Shown in pieces: positions 6,692 through 6,921 of a DNA stretch of 6,921 bases. The notes under the pieces are model-generated. The model was not told where the DNA came from, made no database searches, and saw nothing but the letters and a program-made list of their open reading frames with translations. This DNA comes from Streptomycetales bacterium. GTDB lineage: Bacteria; Actinomycetota; Actinomycetes; Prado026. Where the stretch lies: positions 1 through 6,921 of the forward strand of contig JANYIP010000021.1 of the NCBI GenBank assembly GCA_025361995.1, written 5' to 3'. How positions within the stretch are numbered: the first letter of the stretch is position 1; each line of letters begins with the position of its first letter. The position numbers and the translations under genes are program-made.

Positions 6692-6921
6692 TTAGGGCAC
6701 CGATACGGTGCGGGTGGTGCTGGCCGACCTGTTCCAGCCGTCGGTCACCGTCAGCGTGATCGTGTACGTACCGTTCGCCAGGTATGTGTGCGACGGGCTG
6801 GTCGCCGTGCTGAGCGCGCTCGCGTCGCCGAAGTTCCACGAGTAGCGGATCACGTCCCCGTTGGCGTCGAACGTGCCCGCCGAGCTCGTGAGGCAGGCCA
6901 GCGCCACGCAGCTGACAGTGA
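6692..6921 (-). CDS. PKD-domain protein, C-terminal end (runs off right edge)
   Basis: The minus strand is open from the right edge to TAA at 6694-6692, giving 75 complete codons. They form most of one PKD domain: FDANGDVIRYSWNFGD, then PSHTYLANGTYTITLTVTD, ending TVSVP at the stop. The W-x-F-G-D and HTY...YTITLTVTD signatures are diagnostic of this Ig-like beta-sandwich fold. The two cysteines in SCVALAC near the edge resemble the pair seen in many secreted actinobacterial PKD domains. PKD domains usually sit outside the cell in adhesins, hydrolases or surface proteins, so an exported protein is likely. Its catalytic or other domains lie beyond the window. A GTG at 6907 would give a 71-residue ORF, but the frame continues upstream and a domain needs its first strand, so I treat the gene as partial. 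Confidence 0.85.
   Translation of the reverse strand, partial: TVSCVALACLTSSAGTFDANGDVIRYSWNFGDASALSTATSPSHTYLANGTYTITLTVTDGWNRSASTTRTVSVP

Noticed and set aside
6516..6839. 107-codon minus-strand frame across the terminator and PKD region
   Set aside because: It reads through the 13-bp terminator stem and out of frame with the clear PKD domain.

Overview
The window is from a GC-rich genome with GTG starts, strong G/C at third codon positions and purine-rich ribosome binding sites. It also carries a large NAD-glutamate dehydrogenase of the kind found in actinomycetes. I infer a high-GC actinobacterium, possibly a Nocardioides-like Propionibacteriales member; that lineage guess is weak and rests on style alone.

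Layout, left to right. (1) Positions 1-250, minus strand: the N-terminal 83 residues of a class I SAM-dependent methyltransferase that runs off the left edge. (2) Positions 251-368: a divergent promoter region with two short dyads around a -10-like box. (3) Positions 369-5237, plus strand: a complete 1622-residue NAD-specific glutamate dehydrogenase of the large (about 180 kDa) class, which fills 70% of the window. (4) Positions 5279-5566, plus: a 95-residue membrane protein, apparently read from a leaderless transcript. (5) Positions 5567-5788: a 222-base spacer with inverted repeats and no convincing gene. (6) Positions 5789-6647, plus: a two-gene accessory cassette with a 43-residue Lys/Pro-rich microprotein and, 22 bases on, a DUF6338-like membrane protein. 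The second gene is interrupted by one in-frame TAA, and its C-terminal part stays readable in the same frame to 6647. (7) Positions 6643-6675: a 13-bp perfect stem between convergent genes. (8) Positions 6692-6921, minus: the C-terminal PKD domain of a protein that runs off the right edge, probably exported.

Functionally, the only well-understood gene is the dehydrogenase, which links glutamate nitrogen to 2-oxoglutarate and the TCA cycle. Nothing ties the flanking genes to it. The methyltransferase is divergent, and the small membrane protein has its own likely start signal. The 5789-6647 cassette uses more A/T-ending codons than the dehydrogenase and looks like an accessory insertion. No CRISPR array, tRNA, rRNA, insertion sequence or integrase is visible. 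The best lead is the nonsense-split DUF6338-like gene with its microprotein partner, an undercharacterised pair rather than a demonstrated new system.
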